A model generated the notes under the pieces. The model was given only the letters and a program-made list of their open reading frames with translations. It searched no databases and had not been told where the DNA came from. Made by a program: the position numbers and the translations under genes. DNA of 64,000 nt from Prochlorococcus marinus str. MIT 0919 (GTDB lineage Bacteria > Cyanobacteriota > Cyanobacteriia > PCC-6307 > Cyanobiaceae). Position 1 is the first letter of the stretch, and each line of letters begins with the position of its first letter. This document shows positions 1-9,862 of this stretch, in pieces. The stretch spans positions 682,001 through 746,000 of the forward strand of contig NZ_CP114779.1 in NCBI RefSeq assembly GCF_027359375.1, read 5' to 3'.

Positions 1-1
1 A

Positions 2-22
2 GCCTTTATCGGAGATAAAGGC
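2..22 (-). terminator. Probable ftsH terminator hairpin
   Basis: Perfect inverted repeat GCCTTTATC / GATAAAGGC (2-10 and 14-22) around a GGA loop, 30 bases past the ftsH stop codon. Read on the minus strand it would end the ftsH transcript. The U-run that would confirm this lies beyond the window edge, so the call rests on the hairpin and its position. Confidence 0.5.
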
Positions 23-52
23 CCCTTTCGTCAAGTCCTAATCAAACAAACT

Positions 53-1912
53 TCATGGCAGGGAAGACTCTGCAAGCATATTTTTAAGATCATCTCCTTC
101 TATAACTTCTTTCTGGAGAATCTTTTGAGAGATAGTTTCAAGTAAAGAAAGATTATGCCTAAGAATATTTAGCGCGCTTTCATGAGCTTCATCTACGAGA
201 CTTCTTACTTCCTTATCAATAGCTTGAGCAGTTGCATCACTAACAACCCTTCGTGGATTGTTATTACCTCCTAAGAAAGAACCTCCTCCCTGCTTGTCAT
301 AAGCCAGAGGTCCCAAAATTTCACTCATTCCATAGGTCCCAACCATCTGTTCAGCAAGATCTGTCGCTCTCTGCAAATCATTAGAAGCCCCTGTTGTGAT
401 TTTCCCAAATACAATTTCTTCTGCTGATCTTCCTCCCAAGAGAGTTGCTATTTGACCTTTTAGATCATCTTTTGAATTCAAAAACCTCTCTTCAGTAGGC
501 AATTGCAGGGTATATCCAAGTGCACTCATACCTCTAGGTACTATAGAAATCTTGGCCACCTTTGTTCCGCCAGGCATTAGATGCCCGACAATTGCATGTC
601 CAACTTCGTGATAAGCAACAACTCTCTTTTCATCTTCTTGAAGAACCCTGCTTTTTTTCTCTAAGCCTGCTACAACCCTTTCTATAGCTTCATTTAAATC
701 TTGCTGTTCAACTTTAGTTCTCTTATTTCTTGCTGCTAGCAATGCAGCTTCATTAACCATGTTTGCTAAATCTGCCCCAGCGAATCCGCTAGTGGCTTGA
801 GCAATTAAATCGATATCTATATCTTCCGCTAATTTGACTTTTTTAGTATAGATATCAAGTATTGTCTTCCGTCCTGAGAGATCAGGCCTATCAACTAAAA
901 CTTGTCGATCAAACCTTCCTGGACGCAATAGAGCCGCATCAAGAACTTCTGGTTGGTTAGTTGCCGCTAGTACAATTACTGGCTTATCTGCAGATGCAAA
1001 ACCATCCATTTCAGTAAGCAATTGATTTAAAGTTTGCTCTCTCTCGTCATTACCCCCAACGACACCCATTGATCCTGATCTGCTTTTACCAATTGCATCA
1101 AGCTCATCAATAAAGATTATGCAAGGTGCTTTCTTTTTAGCTTGTTCAAACAAATCTCTAACTCTAGCTGCCCCAGCCCCTACAAAAAGTTCTACAAATT
1201 CAGATCCTGAGATAATAAAGAAGGGTACTTCTGCTTCTCCAGCGACGGCTTTGGATAGCAAAGTTTTACCTGTTCCAGGAGGACCTACTAATAAAACTCC
1301 TTTAGGTATGCGAGCTCCTATATCTGAGTACCTTTGAGGCCTTTTAAGGAAATCAACTATTTCAGTCAATTCATCTTTCGCTTCGTCTACACCTGCTACA
1401 TCAGCAAAAGTTACTCTTGACTCTTCATCCGGCACATATACTTTTGCTTTGCTTTTAGTAAAGCTCAAAGCACCTTGAGCACCACCTCCACCCATACTTC
1501 TTCTGGCAAAAAATTGAAGAACTAAAATAAAAATCAAAGGTGGGACAACCCAACTAAGAATTGTTGTAAATATGTTTGGTTTTTTAGGAGGTGCTGCTGC
1601 AAATTCGACCCCCTTATTTTCTAGTCGCTGAGGAAGATCCATATCAAATATTGGCGTTGTTGCCAATACAGATGGTGAGCCTTCAATAGGAGATGAAAGC
1701 TCATATCTAATTTGTTCTTGGGTTATATATGCTCGCTTTACTTCTCCATCATTAACTTGATTAATGAACAGGGAGTAAGGGACTCTTGGCACTTGCATAT
1801 TTTGATTAGGGAAAAAGCTACTAAAAAGCAATAGAGCTCCAAATCCAATCAGTACAAGGTTGATAATTCCAAACCGCCGATTAGGTGGATTTTCGTCTTG
1901 TCGAATCGGCAT
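53..1912 (-). CDS. ftsH: ATP-dependent zinc metalloprotease FtsH
   Basis: Membrane-anchored AAA+ protease that degrades membrane and regulatory proteins; cyanobacterial FtsH proteins also take part in photosystem II repair. The 619 residues show an N-terminal membrane segment (about 17-34), a second at about 117-135, Walker A GPPGTGKT (210-217), Walker [12 protein letters not shown] (about 265-275), an RPGRFDRQ second-region-of-homology motif and the zinc-binding HEVGH (435-439). Length and domain order are normal for the family. ATG start. It is a single gene with its own downstream hairpin and is separated from ribD by about 100 bases. Cyanobacteria carry several FtsH paralogues, and which one this is cannot be told from sequence reading alone. 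Confidence 0.97.
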   Translation of the reverse strand: MPIRQDENPPNRRFGIINLVLIGFGALLLFSSFFPNQNMQVPRVPYSLFINQVNDGEVKRAYITQEQIRYELSSPIEGSPSVLATTPIFDMDLPQRLENKGVEFAAAPPKKPNIFTTILSWVVPPLIFILVLQFFARRSMGGGGAQGALSFTKSKAKVYVPDEESRVTFADVAGVDEAKDELTEIVDFLKRPQRYSDIGARIPKGVLLVGPPGTGKTLLSKAVAGEAEVPFFIISGSEFVELFVGAGAARVRDLFEQAKKKAPCIIFIDELDAIGKSRSGSMGVVGGNDEREQTLNQLLTEMDGFASADKPVIVLAATNQPEVLDAALLRPGRFDRQVLVDRPDLSGRKTILDIYTKKVKLAEDIDIDLIAQATSGFAGADLANMVNEAALLAARNKRTKVEQQDLNEAIERVVAGLEKKSRVLQEDEKRVVAYHEVGHAIVGHLMPGGTKVAKISIVPRGMSALGYTLQLPTEERFLNSKDDLKGQIATLLGGRSAEEIVFGKITTGASNDLQRATDLAEQMVGTYGMSEILGPLAYDKQGGGSFLGGNNNPRRVVSDATAQAIDKEVRSLVDEAHESALNILRHNLSLLETISQKILQKEVIEGDDLKNMLAESSLP

Positions 1913-2017
1913 GAAAACAATTTTTTATTGATTACCAAACTAAACAAATATCATGAAATCCGTTAATGATTTTCAGGTGTAAGAACCGAACGAGCTTGAC
2001 TTCAAAACCTATATGGG

Positions 2018-3109
2018 CTATTTCAAAAGCATTTTTAATACAAAATCTTTACCTATTTTCTCTAAGGAAACATCTGTCAAAGAGAAAACTTCCTCCATGG
2101 AATAAAAACCAAAATTAGAAAGAGGGTTCATAGAAGACAGTCCACCTATAAGTTTTGGTGCCATAAAAACAAATATTTCTTGAACACAATCATTCTCTAT
2201 AGCTTTGGTAGCCAATGATGGACCACACTCCCATAAGATTCGATTGCATCCTTTCTTTGCTAACTCTTCTAATAATTCCTTAGGGTTGCTTTCATTAAGA
2301 GGCAATTTGGATGGTGCCTGAGGTAATTGCTCTAACTGTTCAGATCGAACCTCAGAGCCAAAAGCAATAATTGATTCTGCAGTTTCTGTATCCCAAATTT
2401 TTGCTGATTTTGGCAAATCTAAACTACTAGTAAAAACAACCCTCTTAGGTTCAGGATCACTCATCCCTCTACTGGTTAATAAAGGATCATCAGCTCGCAG
2501 AGTTCCTCCTCCAATAATAACTGCATCACATTTAGCTCTTAAAGCATGCACTTTACTTCTTGCATCCTCACTAGTTATCCATTTACTAGTTCCATTAGGA
2601 AGCCCTATTCGACCGTCAAAACTCATGGCCCATTTAAGAATTCCCCATGGTCTACCTGTTTGTACACGAAAAACAAAAGCTCGGTTTTGATATAAAGCCT
2701 CTTCTTCAAGAACGCCAGTAATTACATCAATCCCTGATGATTTCAAAATGGCAATACCCTTCCCTGAGACTCTTGGATCAGGATCTTTTAAACCAATTAC
2801 AACTCTCTTGATGCCTGAATTTAAAATGAGGTCTGTGCATGGAGGTGTTCTTCCCTGATGGCAACAAGGTTCAAGAGTAACCATTAAAGTCCCTCCTTGC
2901 GAGGCATCACCTGCTTGACGCAATGCCTCTACTTCTGCATGAGGCTTGCCCGCAGCAGAGTGAAAACCTTCTCCTATTAAATTGTCATTACTGTCAAGAA
3001 CGACAGCACCAACAAGTGGATTGGGACTCGTTTCTCCATCTGCCAAATCAGCAAGCTGTAATGCTCGACGCATCCATGGGATCCATTTCTCACTATTGAA
3101 GTTATTCAT
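2018..3109 (-). CDS. ribD: Bifunctional riboflavin biosynthesis deaminase/reductase RibD
   Basis: Carries out the second and third steps of riboflavin synthesis: deamination of the pyrimidine from GTP cyclohydrolase II, then reduction of its ribose. The N-terminal deaminase domain has the zinc-site motif HAE (57-59) with PCC (81-83) and Cys91. The C-terminal reductase domain begins near residue 150 (RPWGILKWAMSFDGRI). At 363 residues it has normal length. Its ATG overlaps the stop codon of the preceding gene (ATGA), so translation is probably coupled to that unknown secreted protein. Confidence 0.96.
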   Translation of the reverse strand: MNNFNSEKWIPWMRRALQLADLADGETSPNPLVGAVVLDSNDNLIGEGFHSAAGKPHAEVEALRQAGDASQGGTLMVTLEPCCHQGRTPPCTDLILNSGIKRVVIGLKDPDPRVSGKGIAILKSSGIDVITGVLEEEALYQNRAFVFRVQTGRPWGILKWAMSFDGRIGLPNGTSKWITSEDARSKVHALRAKCDAVIIGGGTLRADDPLLTSRGMSDPEPKRVVFTSSLDLPKSAKIWDTETAESIIAFGSEVRSEQLEQLPQAPSKLPLNESNPKELLEELAKKGCNRILWECGPSLATKAIENDCVQEIFVFMAPKLIGGLSSMNPLSNFGFYSMEEVFSLTDVSLEKIGKDFVLKMLLK

Positions 3110-3636
3110 TTATTTTCTTCGCTTTTAATTGAAAAGTCTTTACCAATTAAAGTGCGCCATTCTTTAACAAGATAGGGTGGAATAGGCAATTCATTAAAGG
3201 CTCCTGCCAAGGAAAATCTTAATGGCCGATTATTTTTAAGCTCTAACAGCAAAGGCTCTAAATTAAACTCTGCGGCAGCTTCTCTTGAATCATTAGCTAA
3301 TTGCTCATTTTGCAAAGTTATATCCTCAAGAATCCAAGATTTTATTCCTGATTTAACCTTTAATTTTGCAGGGCGATCTAATCTCAGAGTCCCAGGAAAT
3401 CCAACAATTCGTAAGATAGTTTTCCCTTCATTTTTCTCATTTATTGGGTATACAACAATTTGCCAAGTTTGATAATCTAAGTCCCTCAAACTTTCCAAAC
3501 TTCTTTCAGTTTTCTCTCCATTATATCCTTCGGTTATTTGAATTGTTGCATGTCCAATTTTTGGCCCAGAAAAGAATAAGGTTAAAGCTGTAAGAAGAAC
3601 AAAGAAAAGCCTTTTAAAATTAAACAGATCATTCAT
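3106..3636 (-). CDS. DUF3122-type cyanobacterial exported protein
   Basis: 176 residues with a clear N-terminal signal segment (hydrophobic, about 10-30, after a Lys/Arg start), then a soluble domain. It resembles the cyanobacterial DUF3122 family as I remember it; no function is established. It lies in the middle of a tight three-gene minus-strand run, overlapping the upstream small gene by 8 bases and ribD by 4, so the three are probably co-transcribed and coupled. The role in the thylakoid lumen or periplasm is inferred only from the signal segment. Confidence 0.7.
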   Translation of the reverse strand: MNDLFNFKRLFFVLLTALTLFFSGPKIGHATIQITEGYNGEKTERSLESLRDLDYQTWQIVVYPINEKNEGKTILRIVGFPGTLRLDRPAKLKVKSGIKSWILEDITLQNEQLANDSREAAAEFNLEPLLLELKNNRPLRFSLAGAFNELPIPPYLVKEWRTLIGKDFSIKSEENK

Positions 3637-3907
3637 TGTGCGTTTGTTCCGAATCGAGCAAGGAATCCAAAGTGATTGCAGATCTAACTAAGGACTGATA
3701 TTTCTCTAGGATACGTCTGTTCCTGTCAATCCAATGAGCAGGGTCGCCCCTACCTTTAATAGTGCCAAGAAGTCTTGAAGCTTCTATATCTATAAGCTCC
3801 AAATCATCCTGACGTCGAATAAGGGCCAATAAGATTTCATGCTGTCTTTGACGCTTTACTGAAGAGTTAGTTTCCTGAAAATTAGGTTTTTCCACTGAAA
3901 AAAACAA
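3629..3907 (-). CDS. Conserved hypothetical protein, non-ATG start
   Basis: Small, charged, probably helical protein of up to 92 residues with no recognised domain. It contains no internal methionine, so translation must start at a rare codon: TTG at 3907 or GTG at 3895. It is the first gene of the tight run leading through the DUF3122 protein into ribD and is divergent from cobL, 77 bases away. The overlap with the next gene supports it being real. Function unknown. Confidence 0.6.
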   Translation of the reverse strand: MFFSVEKPNFQETNSSVKRQRQHEILLALIRRQDDLELIDIEASRLLGTIKGRGDPAHWIDRNRRILEKYQSLVRSAITLDSLLDSEQTHNE

Positions 3908-3984
3908 ATAACAAATCTAAGCTTTAGACCAAAGCTGGCCTAATTTATCTAAGAGCCCGTCAATGTGAATAGAAGAATACCGCA

Positions 3985-5277
3985 ATGAAAAAAACTTCTA
4001 GTGAAATTCAAGTAATTGGAGTAAGTGCTGGAGGAATTCAAGACCTTCCCTTATCACTTCAGGAAACAATAACTTCTGGACTAAAGATAGCTGGTTCCAA
4101 GAGAATTATTGCATCTTTAAAACATTGGTTCAAGATCAAAAGTTTTGAAGATCCTTTACCTGAATTATACGAAAGTGACAAGACAAATGAGCTAATTAAC
4201 TGGGTAAAGCAATTAAAAGAAAACGCTATTGTACTTGCAAGTGGGGACCCTCTTTGGTTTGGTATTGGGAGAAATTTATTAGAAAACTTTCCAGATAAGA
4301 ATATTATCTTTCACCCGTCACAAACTTGTTTACAGCTTGCTTTCTCTCGCATTGGCAGATCATGGCAGGATGCTTCATGGATTAGTTTACATGGAAGAGA
4401 TTCTGCTCTTTTAAAAGAAGCCTTACAAAAGCATCCAAAGGCAATTGCAATTCTTACTGACCCTAATAAAGGTGGGATAAAAGAAATCCGAAATTTCTTA
4501 AGGGCTATGGAAATAGAAAGAAATTATCATTTTTGGCTTTTTGAACAACTTGGTCACCCCAAAGAACGCATAACTAAAATCCTCCCTTCTGAATTAATCC
4601 CAAAAAATATTGATCCGTTAAACTTAGTAGTATTAATCAAGCAAACCAAACCTATTTTTTTAAAGAGTGAAATACCTCTTTTTGGAATAGAAGATGACAT
4701 CTTCCTTCAGTACGCGGATCGGCCAGGGTTAATGACTAAAAGAGAAGTTAGGGTGCAGATTCTTTCAGAGTTAGAATTACCAAAACAAGGCGTTCTTTGG
4801 GATATTGGAGCAGGTGTAGGGAGTATAGGCTTAGAAGCCTTAAGAATAAGACCTGAGCTTAAATTACTTTCAATTGATAAGCGAGTTGGCAGTAAAAATC
4901 TTATAGAAAAGAACTCTTCAAGGCTATCTGTTTGTCCATGTGAGGTTATTGAATCAGATATATTAAATGCACTTGAAAAAGAAAAAATACCTGGTTATTT
5001 ATCTAAGCCCGACAGAATAATTTTAGGAGGAGGATCATTATATGACAAGCAAATGCTTATTGAAAGTATACTTGAAAGGATAAGTTGTAAAGGAATTATT
5101 GTAATTCCCCTGGCAACATTGCAGTCCTTTAATATAATCGAAGAAATTTTAAAAAAGTCAGATTGCTCAATAAAAATTAGCCAGCATCAACATTCTAGAG
5201 GAGTGCAAATAGCAGAAGGAACAAGGTTTTCCCCTATGAACCCTGTATTTATTTTAAAAGCCAAGTTAGAAAAATAA
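3985..5277 (+). CDS. cobL: Precorrin-6Y C5,15-methyltransferase (decarboxylating) CobL
   Basis: Cobalamin corrin-ring synthesis: methylates precorrin-6Y at C5 and C15 and decarboxylates it. The 430 residues form the usual fusion of an N-terminal CbiE-like tetrapyrrole methylase (ASGDPLWFGIGR near residue 85-97) and a C-terminal CbiT-like domain with an SAM-binding glycine loop (WDIGAGVGSIGLEAL near 272-286). ATG start. It stands alone on the plus strand and faces nadK with only 9 bases between the stops. It belongs with cobD at 53.7 kb in the same pathway. Confidence 0.93.
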   Translation: MKKTSSEIQVIGVSAGGIQDLPLSLQETITSGLKIAGSKRIIASLKHWFKIKSFEDPLPELYESDKTNELINWVKQLKENAIVLASGDPLWFGIGRNLLENFPDKNIIFHPSQTCLQLAFSRIGRSWQDASWISLHGRDSALLKEALQKHPKAIAILTDPNKGGIKEIRNFLRAMEIERNYHFWLFEQLGHPKERITKILPSELIPKNIDPLNLVVLIKQTKPIFLKSEIPLFGIEDDIFLQYADRPGLMTKREVRVQILSELELPKQGVLWDIGAGVGSIGLEALRIRPELKLLSIDKRVGSKNLIEKNSSRLSVCPCEVIESDILNALEKEKIPGYLSKPDRIILGGGSLYDKQMLIESILERISCKGIIVIPLATLQSFNIIEEILKKSDCSIKISQHQHSRGVQIAEGTRFSPMNPVFILKAKLEK

Positions 5278-5286
5278 TTTTAATTT

Positions 5287-6195
5287 CTATGATTTGTCAG
5301 GCTTAGCCTCGTGTGGCAACCCCCAGCCCAGCTTATTCCTAAGGACTTGAAAGAATTCATGGTCAGATAAACGTATAAATTTTACAGGGTGGTTACTTCG
5401 TCTAATCAAAACTCGATCCTCAGGCCAGACATAACATCCTGCTGTACCATCAACAACCATCATTAACCTTTCAGGTGTAGCAGGAAAAACAGTAACTGGT
5501 TCTAAATCACTAAATACTAGAGCTCGAGACGCCAAAGAATGTGGCGCTATAGGCGTCAACTGGAGAACAGGACAATCGGGGGTAATTACAGGCCCGCCAG
5601 CGCTTAGAGAATAGGCAGTCGATCCTGTGGGAGTTGAAAGGATAACTCCATCAGCAGAGATATCAACTGGCGCATGTTTCCCAATAGATATTTCAAAGTG
5701 ACACATACTTGTAAGAGGTTCCCTATGTAAAGCCATCTCATTCAGGCAAAGCGCTTCCCATCTCCTTTGATCACCTCTCATAACGCTCACTACCAGGCTA
5801 GTCCTAAGCTCGATATCCCACTGCCTTGATAAAACTTGATCTAGTGCCTTATCAAGATCCGATAGATAAGTCTCGGCTAAAAAGCCTAAATGGCCCGTAT
5901 TTATGGTCAATATCGGGACTTGAACTGGAGCAGTCTGCCTAGCTGCTGATAAAACTGTTCCATCTCCACCAAGCACTATGGCCAACTTCATTGAAGAATC
6001 AAAACCGTCTGGGACACATGCGCTATAACCAAGCATTCTCATGTGCTGGTCTGGGTTAGCGAAACCAACCATGCCACCTGAGCTACTTGCTCTAACTACT
6101 TCATAGCCAGATTCCTCACACTTTTTCTGAATCGTGAGAGCAATTTCTACAGCAAGCTCTTTCCCGTCATTGACAATCAGTCCTAACTTTGGCAC
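5287..6195 (-). CDS. nadK: NAD kinase
   Basis: Phosphorylates NAD to NADP, the electron carrier that photosynthesis reduces. The 302 residues contain the family GGDGT motif (76-80), a conserved NE motif before MALHRE, and the glycine-rich [15 protein letters not shown] segment. GTG start. Length is normal. Cyanobacteria usually carry two NAD kinases, and this could be either one. It follows pheS on the same strand with a gap of about 93 bases. Confidence 0.95.
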   Translation of the reverse strand: MPKLGLIVNDGKELAVEIALTIQKKCEESGYEVVRASSSGGMVGFANPDQHMRMLGYSACVPDGFDSSMKLAIVLGGDGTVLSAARQTAPVQVPILTINTGHLGFLAETYLSDLDKALDQVLSRQWDIELRTSLVVSVMRGDQRRWEALCLNEMALHREPLTSMCHFEISIGKHAPVDISADGVILSTPTGSTAYSLSAGGPVITPDCPVLQLTPIAPHSLASRALVFSDLEPVTVFPATPERLMMVVDGTAGCYVWPEDRVLIRRSNHPVKFIRLSDHEFFQVLRNKLGWGLPHEAKPDKS

Positions 6196-6288
6196 TGGTC
6201 AAGAAAGATAACGATTAAAGCCATTTTGAAGTAGATATGTTTTTAGTTTTGAATTTATTTTAATAAAAAAATTAACCTCACTTTAAAC

Positions 6289-7296
6289 CTAAAACTGCTC
6301 AAGAAATCTCAGGTCACTTGTATAAAGACGTCTAATGTCATCTATACCATGTCGCACCATACAGAAACGCTCCACACCAAGGCCTGCTGCAAACCCTGTC
6401 CACCTTTCAGAGTCAATTCCTAAACCTTCCAAGACAGCTGGGTCTACCATCCCACATCCCATAACTTCTAACCATTTACCTCGCCATTGAACATCCACCT
6501 CAGCTGATGGCTCTGTAAAAGGGAAATAACTAGCTCTAAATCGCACTGGCAAATCCCCAAAGAATGCCTTCAAGAAAGCCATTACAGTCCCCCGTAGATG
6601 ACTAAAGTCCAGTCCTTCATCTATTGCTAACACCTCTATCTGGTGAAAAACTGGAGAATGTGTTGAATCAACTGCATCGCGACGATATACCCTTCCAGGT
6701 GCCACAATTCTTACAGGTGGCGGGTTTTTCTCTAAATATCTAATTTGAACTGGAGAAGTATGAGTTCGCAAAAGTGAGTTTCCACCTAAATAAAATGTAT
6801 CTTGCATATCCCTTGCAGGATGATTTTCTGGAATATTGAGAGCTTCGAAATTGTAATAATCATTTTCCACCTCAGGCCCCTCTTCGACGACATAACCCAA
6901 TCCACAAAATAAATCTATAATTTCCTCTTTGGTTGAATTCAAAGGGTGTCTTCGGCCTAATGGTGTACCAACAGCTGGGATAGTGACATCAAGAGTTTCT
7001 TTGGTTATTAATTCAGTTAGAGCTTTGGACTGGATCTTCTTAAGACGTTTTGAAATGAGATCTAATAAAAGATTCTTTAACAAATTTGCTCTTTGACCCA
7101 CTACTGGTCTTTCGCTAGGACTAAGCCCGCTCATAGCACCAAGTATTTTCGAGAGGCTTCCTTTCTTTCCAAGCAAATCAACTCTTAACTTTTCAAGTGA
7201 TGCCTCTTCTGCTATCTGCCCAATTTCTTTTGCAGCCTTTTGCTCTAAACGATCAAGTTCATCAGTAAGCTGCTTAAGAGATAAAGTTTCACTCAC
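6289..7296 (-). CDS. pheS: Phenylalanyl-tRNA synthetase alpha subunit
   Basis: Catalytic subunit of the alpha2-beta2 enzyme that charges tRNA-Phe. It shows the N-terminal coiled-coil, class II motif 2 (FHQIEV near the [18 protein letters not shown] segment) and motif 3 ([16 protein letters not shown]). The frame is open upstream to an ATG at 7332, but the extra 12 hydrophobic residues do not fit the family, so the GTG at 7296 (protein SETLSLKQL...) is preferred and gives 335 residues. The beta-subunit gene pheT is not in the window. Confidence 0.95.
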   Translation of the reverse strand: MSETLSLKQLTDELDRLEQKAAKEIGQIAEEASLEKLRVDLLGKKGSLSKILGAMSGLSPSERPVVGQRANLLKNLLLDLISKRLKKIQSKALTELITKETLDVTIPAVGTPLGRRHPLNSTKEEIIDLFCGLGYVVEEGPEVENDYYNFEALNIPENHPARDMQDTFYLGGNSLLRTHTSPVQIRYLEKNPPPVRIVAPGRVYRRDAVDSTHSPVFHQIEVLAIDEGLDFSHLRGTVMAFLKAFFGDLPVRFRASYFPFTEPSAEVDVQWRGKWLEVMGCGMVDPAVLEGLGIDSERWTGFAAGLGVERFCMVRHGIDDIRRLYTSDLRFLEQF

Positions 7297-7367
7297 GAGT
7301 AAAAAGTATTGAATACAAACTTTAAACAGCAATGGGACAAAACTTCGCCTAAAGGATGCTCACATTA

Positions 7368-8156
7368 ATGAAACCTTTGAAAATTCTAATTAGCAATGAT
7401 GATGGTGTTTTTGCAGATGGGATAAGAACCTTAGCCTCCAAAGCAGCCATTAGAGGGCATAAAGTAACTGTTGTATGTCCTGATCAAGAGCGCTCTGCTA
7501 CTGGTCATGGCCTTACATTGCAATCACCAATACGGGCAGAGAGTGCAAACGAATTATTTGAGCAAGGAGTATCTGCATGGGGCTGCAACGGAACTCCTGC
7601 TGATTGCATAAAACTTGCTCTAAATGAACTGCTTGACGAACAGCCCGATTTGGTTCTCTCTGGAATCAATCATGGACCCAACCTGGGAACAGATGTTTTC
7701 TGTTCTGGGACAGTAGCTGCAGCTCTTGAAGGTACTCTCGCAGGCATTCCATCATTATCAGTAAGTATTGCAAGTTTTCAATGGAGAGATTTTGCATATG
7801 CAAGCCAATTAGCCCTAAATATTGCTGAAAAAGCACTTACTCAAGCTTGGCCCAAAAAACTGCTTTTAAACTTAAATGTGCCACCTTGCAACTCATCAGA
7901 AATGGGTGACTTAAGTTGGACAAGGCTATCTATAAGGCAATATGAGGAGCAGTTCTGCAAACGAATAGACCCTAGAGGTAATACTTACTACTGGATGGCT
8001 GGCAAAGCAGTTAAGGACCTATATTCTGCAGGTGAAGGTCCATCTTCTTGGCCTAGTGATGTTGCACAAATAGAGTCAAATTCTCCTTCAATTACTCCTA
8101 TTCAACCTGACCTTTTCTGGAGAGGTGATATTAATGAACTTCCTTCATTTAATTGA
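7368..8156 (+). CDS. surE: 5'/3'-nucleotidase SurE
   Basis: Metal-dependent phosphatase acting on nucleoside monophosphates and some polyphosphates. The N-terminal SNDDG metal site ([13 protein letters not shown]), the [22 protein letters not shown] segment and the overall length (262 residues) fit the family. I chose the second ATG (7368, MKPLKIL) because SurE proteins start just before the SNDDG strand; an ATG at 7356 would add four residues. It converges on the DUF3611 gene with 5 bases between them. Confidence 0.93.
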   Translation: MKPLKILISNDDGVFADGIRTLASKAAIRGHKVTVVCPDQERSATGHGLTLQSPIRAESANELFEQGVSAWGCNGTPADCIKLALNELLDEQPDLVLSGINHGPNLGTDVFCSGTVAAALEGTLAGIPSLSVSIASFQWRDFAYASQLALNIAEKALTQAWPKKLLLNLNVPPCNSSEMGDLSWTRLSIRQYEEQFCKRIDPRGNTYYWMAGKAVKDLYSAGEGPSSWPSDVAQIESNSPSITPIQPDLFWRGDINELPSFN

Positions 8157-8161
8157 AATTA

Positions 8162-8725
8162 TTACTTACTTCTATAAATTCTTTGCAAAAGCCAAAGAGA
8201 AAATATTAATCCAATCAAATGAGCAAAAAGAACTTGTGTATTGCTTAAAACAGAAAGCATTTCCAATGAGGTGATGGGATAATTATTCATATCAAACTTC
8301 CCAACTCCCAAAGATATCCCTGGGGCTTGCATTGAAGCTTGTACGAAAAGAGCACCTGCTAAAGATTGATATCCGATAGAGGAAAAGACCAATCCCAACA
8401 GATCAACTATTAAGCCTCTTTTTAACAAGCGACTAGTTTCTCCTCGCGTAGGCCTAGCAGCAGTATTAATGGCCCTACCAGCACGGACTATCAACCATCC
8501 ATGCCAAAGACTGTATAACAATAAAAGAAATGCAAAAGTAGTTAATGAAAGTCCAGGTCCTAAACCCAATGCTCTTTCAGAATTCCTTGCCAAACTGCTT
8601 CCAACATTGTTAAAAAGCAAAACTCCTATCACCACAACTCCGAGGATTGTTTGGATCCAAAAACGAATCCAACCAATCCTTCGCATACCTAGAGATAGCA
8701 GTGGAAAATCAGGATGTTCTGGCAT
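8162..8725 (-). CDS. DUF3611 family membrane protein
   Basis: 187-residue membrane protein with four probable hydrophobic segments (about 23-40, 59-77, 108-130 and 162-182). It matches the cyanobacterial and plastid DUF3611 family as I recall it (RIGWIRFWIQTILGVV at the N-terminus is characteristic). The family is thought to sit in thylakoid or plastid envelope membranes; its function is not known. The ATG at 8725 is used in preference to a TTG one codon upstream. Confidence 0.75.
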   Translation of the reverse strand: MPEHPDFPLLSLGMRRIGWIRFWIQTILGVVVIGVLLFNNVGSSLARNSERALGLGPGLSLTTFAFLLLLYSLWHGWLIVRAGRAINTAARPTRGETSRLLKRGLIVDLLGLVFSSIGYQSLAGALFVQASMQAPGISLGVGKFDMNNYPITSLEMLSVLSNTQVLFAHLIGLIFSLWLLQRIYRSK

Positions 8726-8786
8726 CAAGTTGGATTCAGCTATATCTCAAACTTGCCATCTAAACGAAAATTTTGCACGTTAATCC

Positions 8787-9704
8787 TTGATTCCTCTCTG
8801 TTCTCCTTCACAAGCCAAACTTCCTACTGCATTAGCTCTAGGAAGTTTTGATGGCCTCCATGCGGGTCACAAAAAAGTAATCCAAGCAATCACTAAAACA
8901 GGAAATGGTGTACCCACTGTCGTAAGTTTCTGGCCCCACCCAAGAGAAGTCCTATATGGCGAATCAAAGCTTCGGCTATATTTACCTTCCGAGAAAGCAT
9001 CTATTTTAGAAAACTTAGGTATCAAACAATTAGTCTTAGTGCCTTTTGACAAGTCTTTAGCTCAACTTACTGCAAAAGAATTTTTTGATCAGATACTCTT
9101 AAAAAAGCTACAAGCCAAAAGAATTGCAATTGGAGCAAACTTTAGATTTGGGCATAATCGAGAAGGGGATGCAAATACTTTGGAAGAACTTTGTGCAAAA
9201 AAATCTATAGATCTCTCAGTGATTCCCATTCTTGAAGATATTCAAGGGAGAATGAGTAGTAGCAGAATCAGATCAGAGTTAAAAAAAGGTGACTTAAAGG
9301 CCACTCAAAGTCTCTTAGGCAGAGCGTACAATTTTCGAGGATTGGTTATTCCAGGGAAAGGGCTAGGGAGCAAATTAGGTTGGCCAACTGCAAACCTCAG
9401 AGTAGATGGCAGAAAATTACTTCCAGATATTGGGGTATACGCCGCATGGGCAAAAGAGTCGGATAAAGATATTACCTTTCCAGCTGTTATGAACTTAGGG
9501 CCTCAACCAACTATTGACCCAAATGCACCTTCAGCAGTTGAAGTTCACCTTATAGGCCAAGAAATTAATTTAGAAGGGAAAGAGCTGGTAGTCGAACCAA
9601 TTGAAAGGATTAGGAAGCAAATAAAATTTAAAGATCTAGAATCACTCAGCAAGCAAATCACTCATGACGCTAAGCAAGCCGAGATGATCTTAAAAAAAAT
9701 ATAA
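8787..9704 (+). CDS. ribF: Bifunctional riboflavin kinase / FAD synthetase RibF
   Basis: Turns riboflavin into FMN and then FAD. The N-terminal FAD synthetase has the nucleotidyltransferase motif SFDGLHAGH (about 20-28) and SSSRIR; the C-terminal flavokinase has PGKGLGSKLGWPTANL and the NLGPQPT motif. The 305 residues are normal. An in-frame TAA six bases upstream leaves only a TTG as the possible start. It works downstream of RibD at 2-3 kb. Its stop almost touches a convergent mini-gene. Confidence 0.95.
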   Translation: MIPLCSPSQAKLPTALALGSFDGLHAGHKKVIQAITKTGNGVPTVVSFWPHPREVLYGESKLRLYLPSEKASILENLGIKQLVLVPFDKSLAQLTAKEFFDQILLKKLQAKRIAIGANFRFGHNREGDANTLEELCAKKSIDLSVIPILEDIQGRMSSSRIRSELKKGDLKATQSLLGRAYNFRGLVIPGKGLGSKLGWPTANLRVDGRKLLPDIGVYAAWAKESDKDITFPAVMNLGPQPTIDPNAPSAVEVHLIGQEINLEGKELVVEPIERIRKQIKFKDLESLSKQITHDAKQAEMILKKI

Positions 9705-9705
9705 A

Positions 9706-9819
9706 CTAATTAGGGTATGCATTCGTTAACCCCCAAACTATAAAAAATCCAATCCCTCCAAGTAAAAAAACTCCCCAAATGAGCACATTAATTGTGCCGT
9801 CAAAATTGTTTTTCTCCAT
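9706..9819 (-). CDS. Single-span membrane mini-protein, 37 residues
   Basis: Starts MEKNNFDGTINV, followed by one hydrophobic helix (about residues 11-31) and a short polar end. The clean ATG, the single well-formed helix and the snug fit between ribF and thiE favour a real gene. Size and shape recall the one-helix subunits of photosystems, the cytochrome b6f complex or NDH-1, but I cannot match it to a named one. Divergent from thiE with 43 bases between them. Confidence 0.55.
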   Translation of the reverse strand: MEKNNFDGTINVLIWGVFLLGGIGFFIVWGLTNAYPN

Positions 9820-9862
9820 GAACTTGGGGCTATGGAACATAGCCAAGGTTCGCACGAAATAA

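Noticed and set aside
9820-9862. TPP riboswitch before thiE
   Set aside because: The 43-base leader is too short for a TPP riboswitch and lacks its conserved elements.
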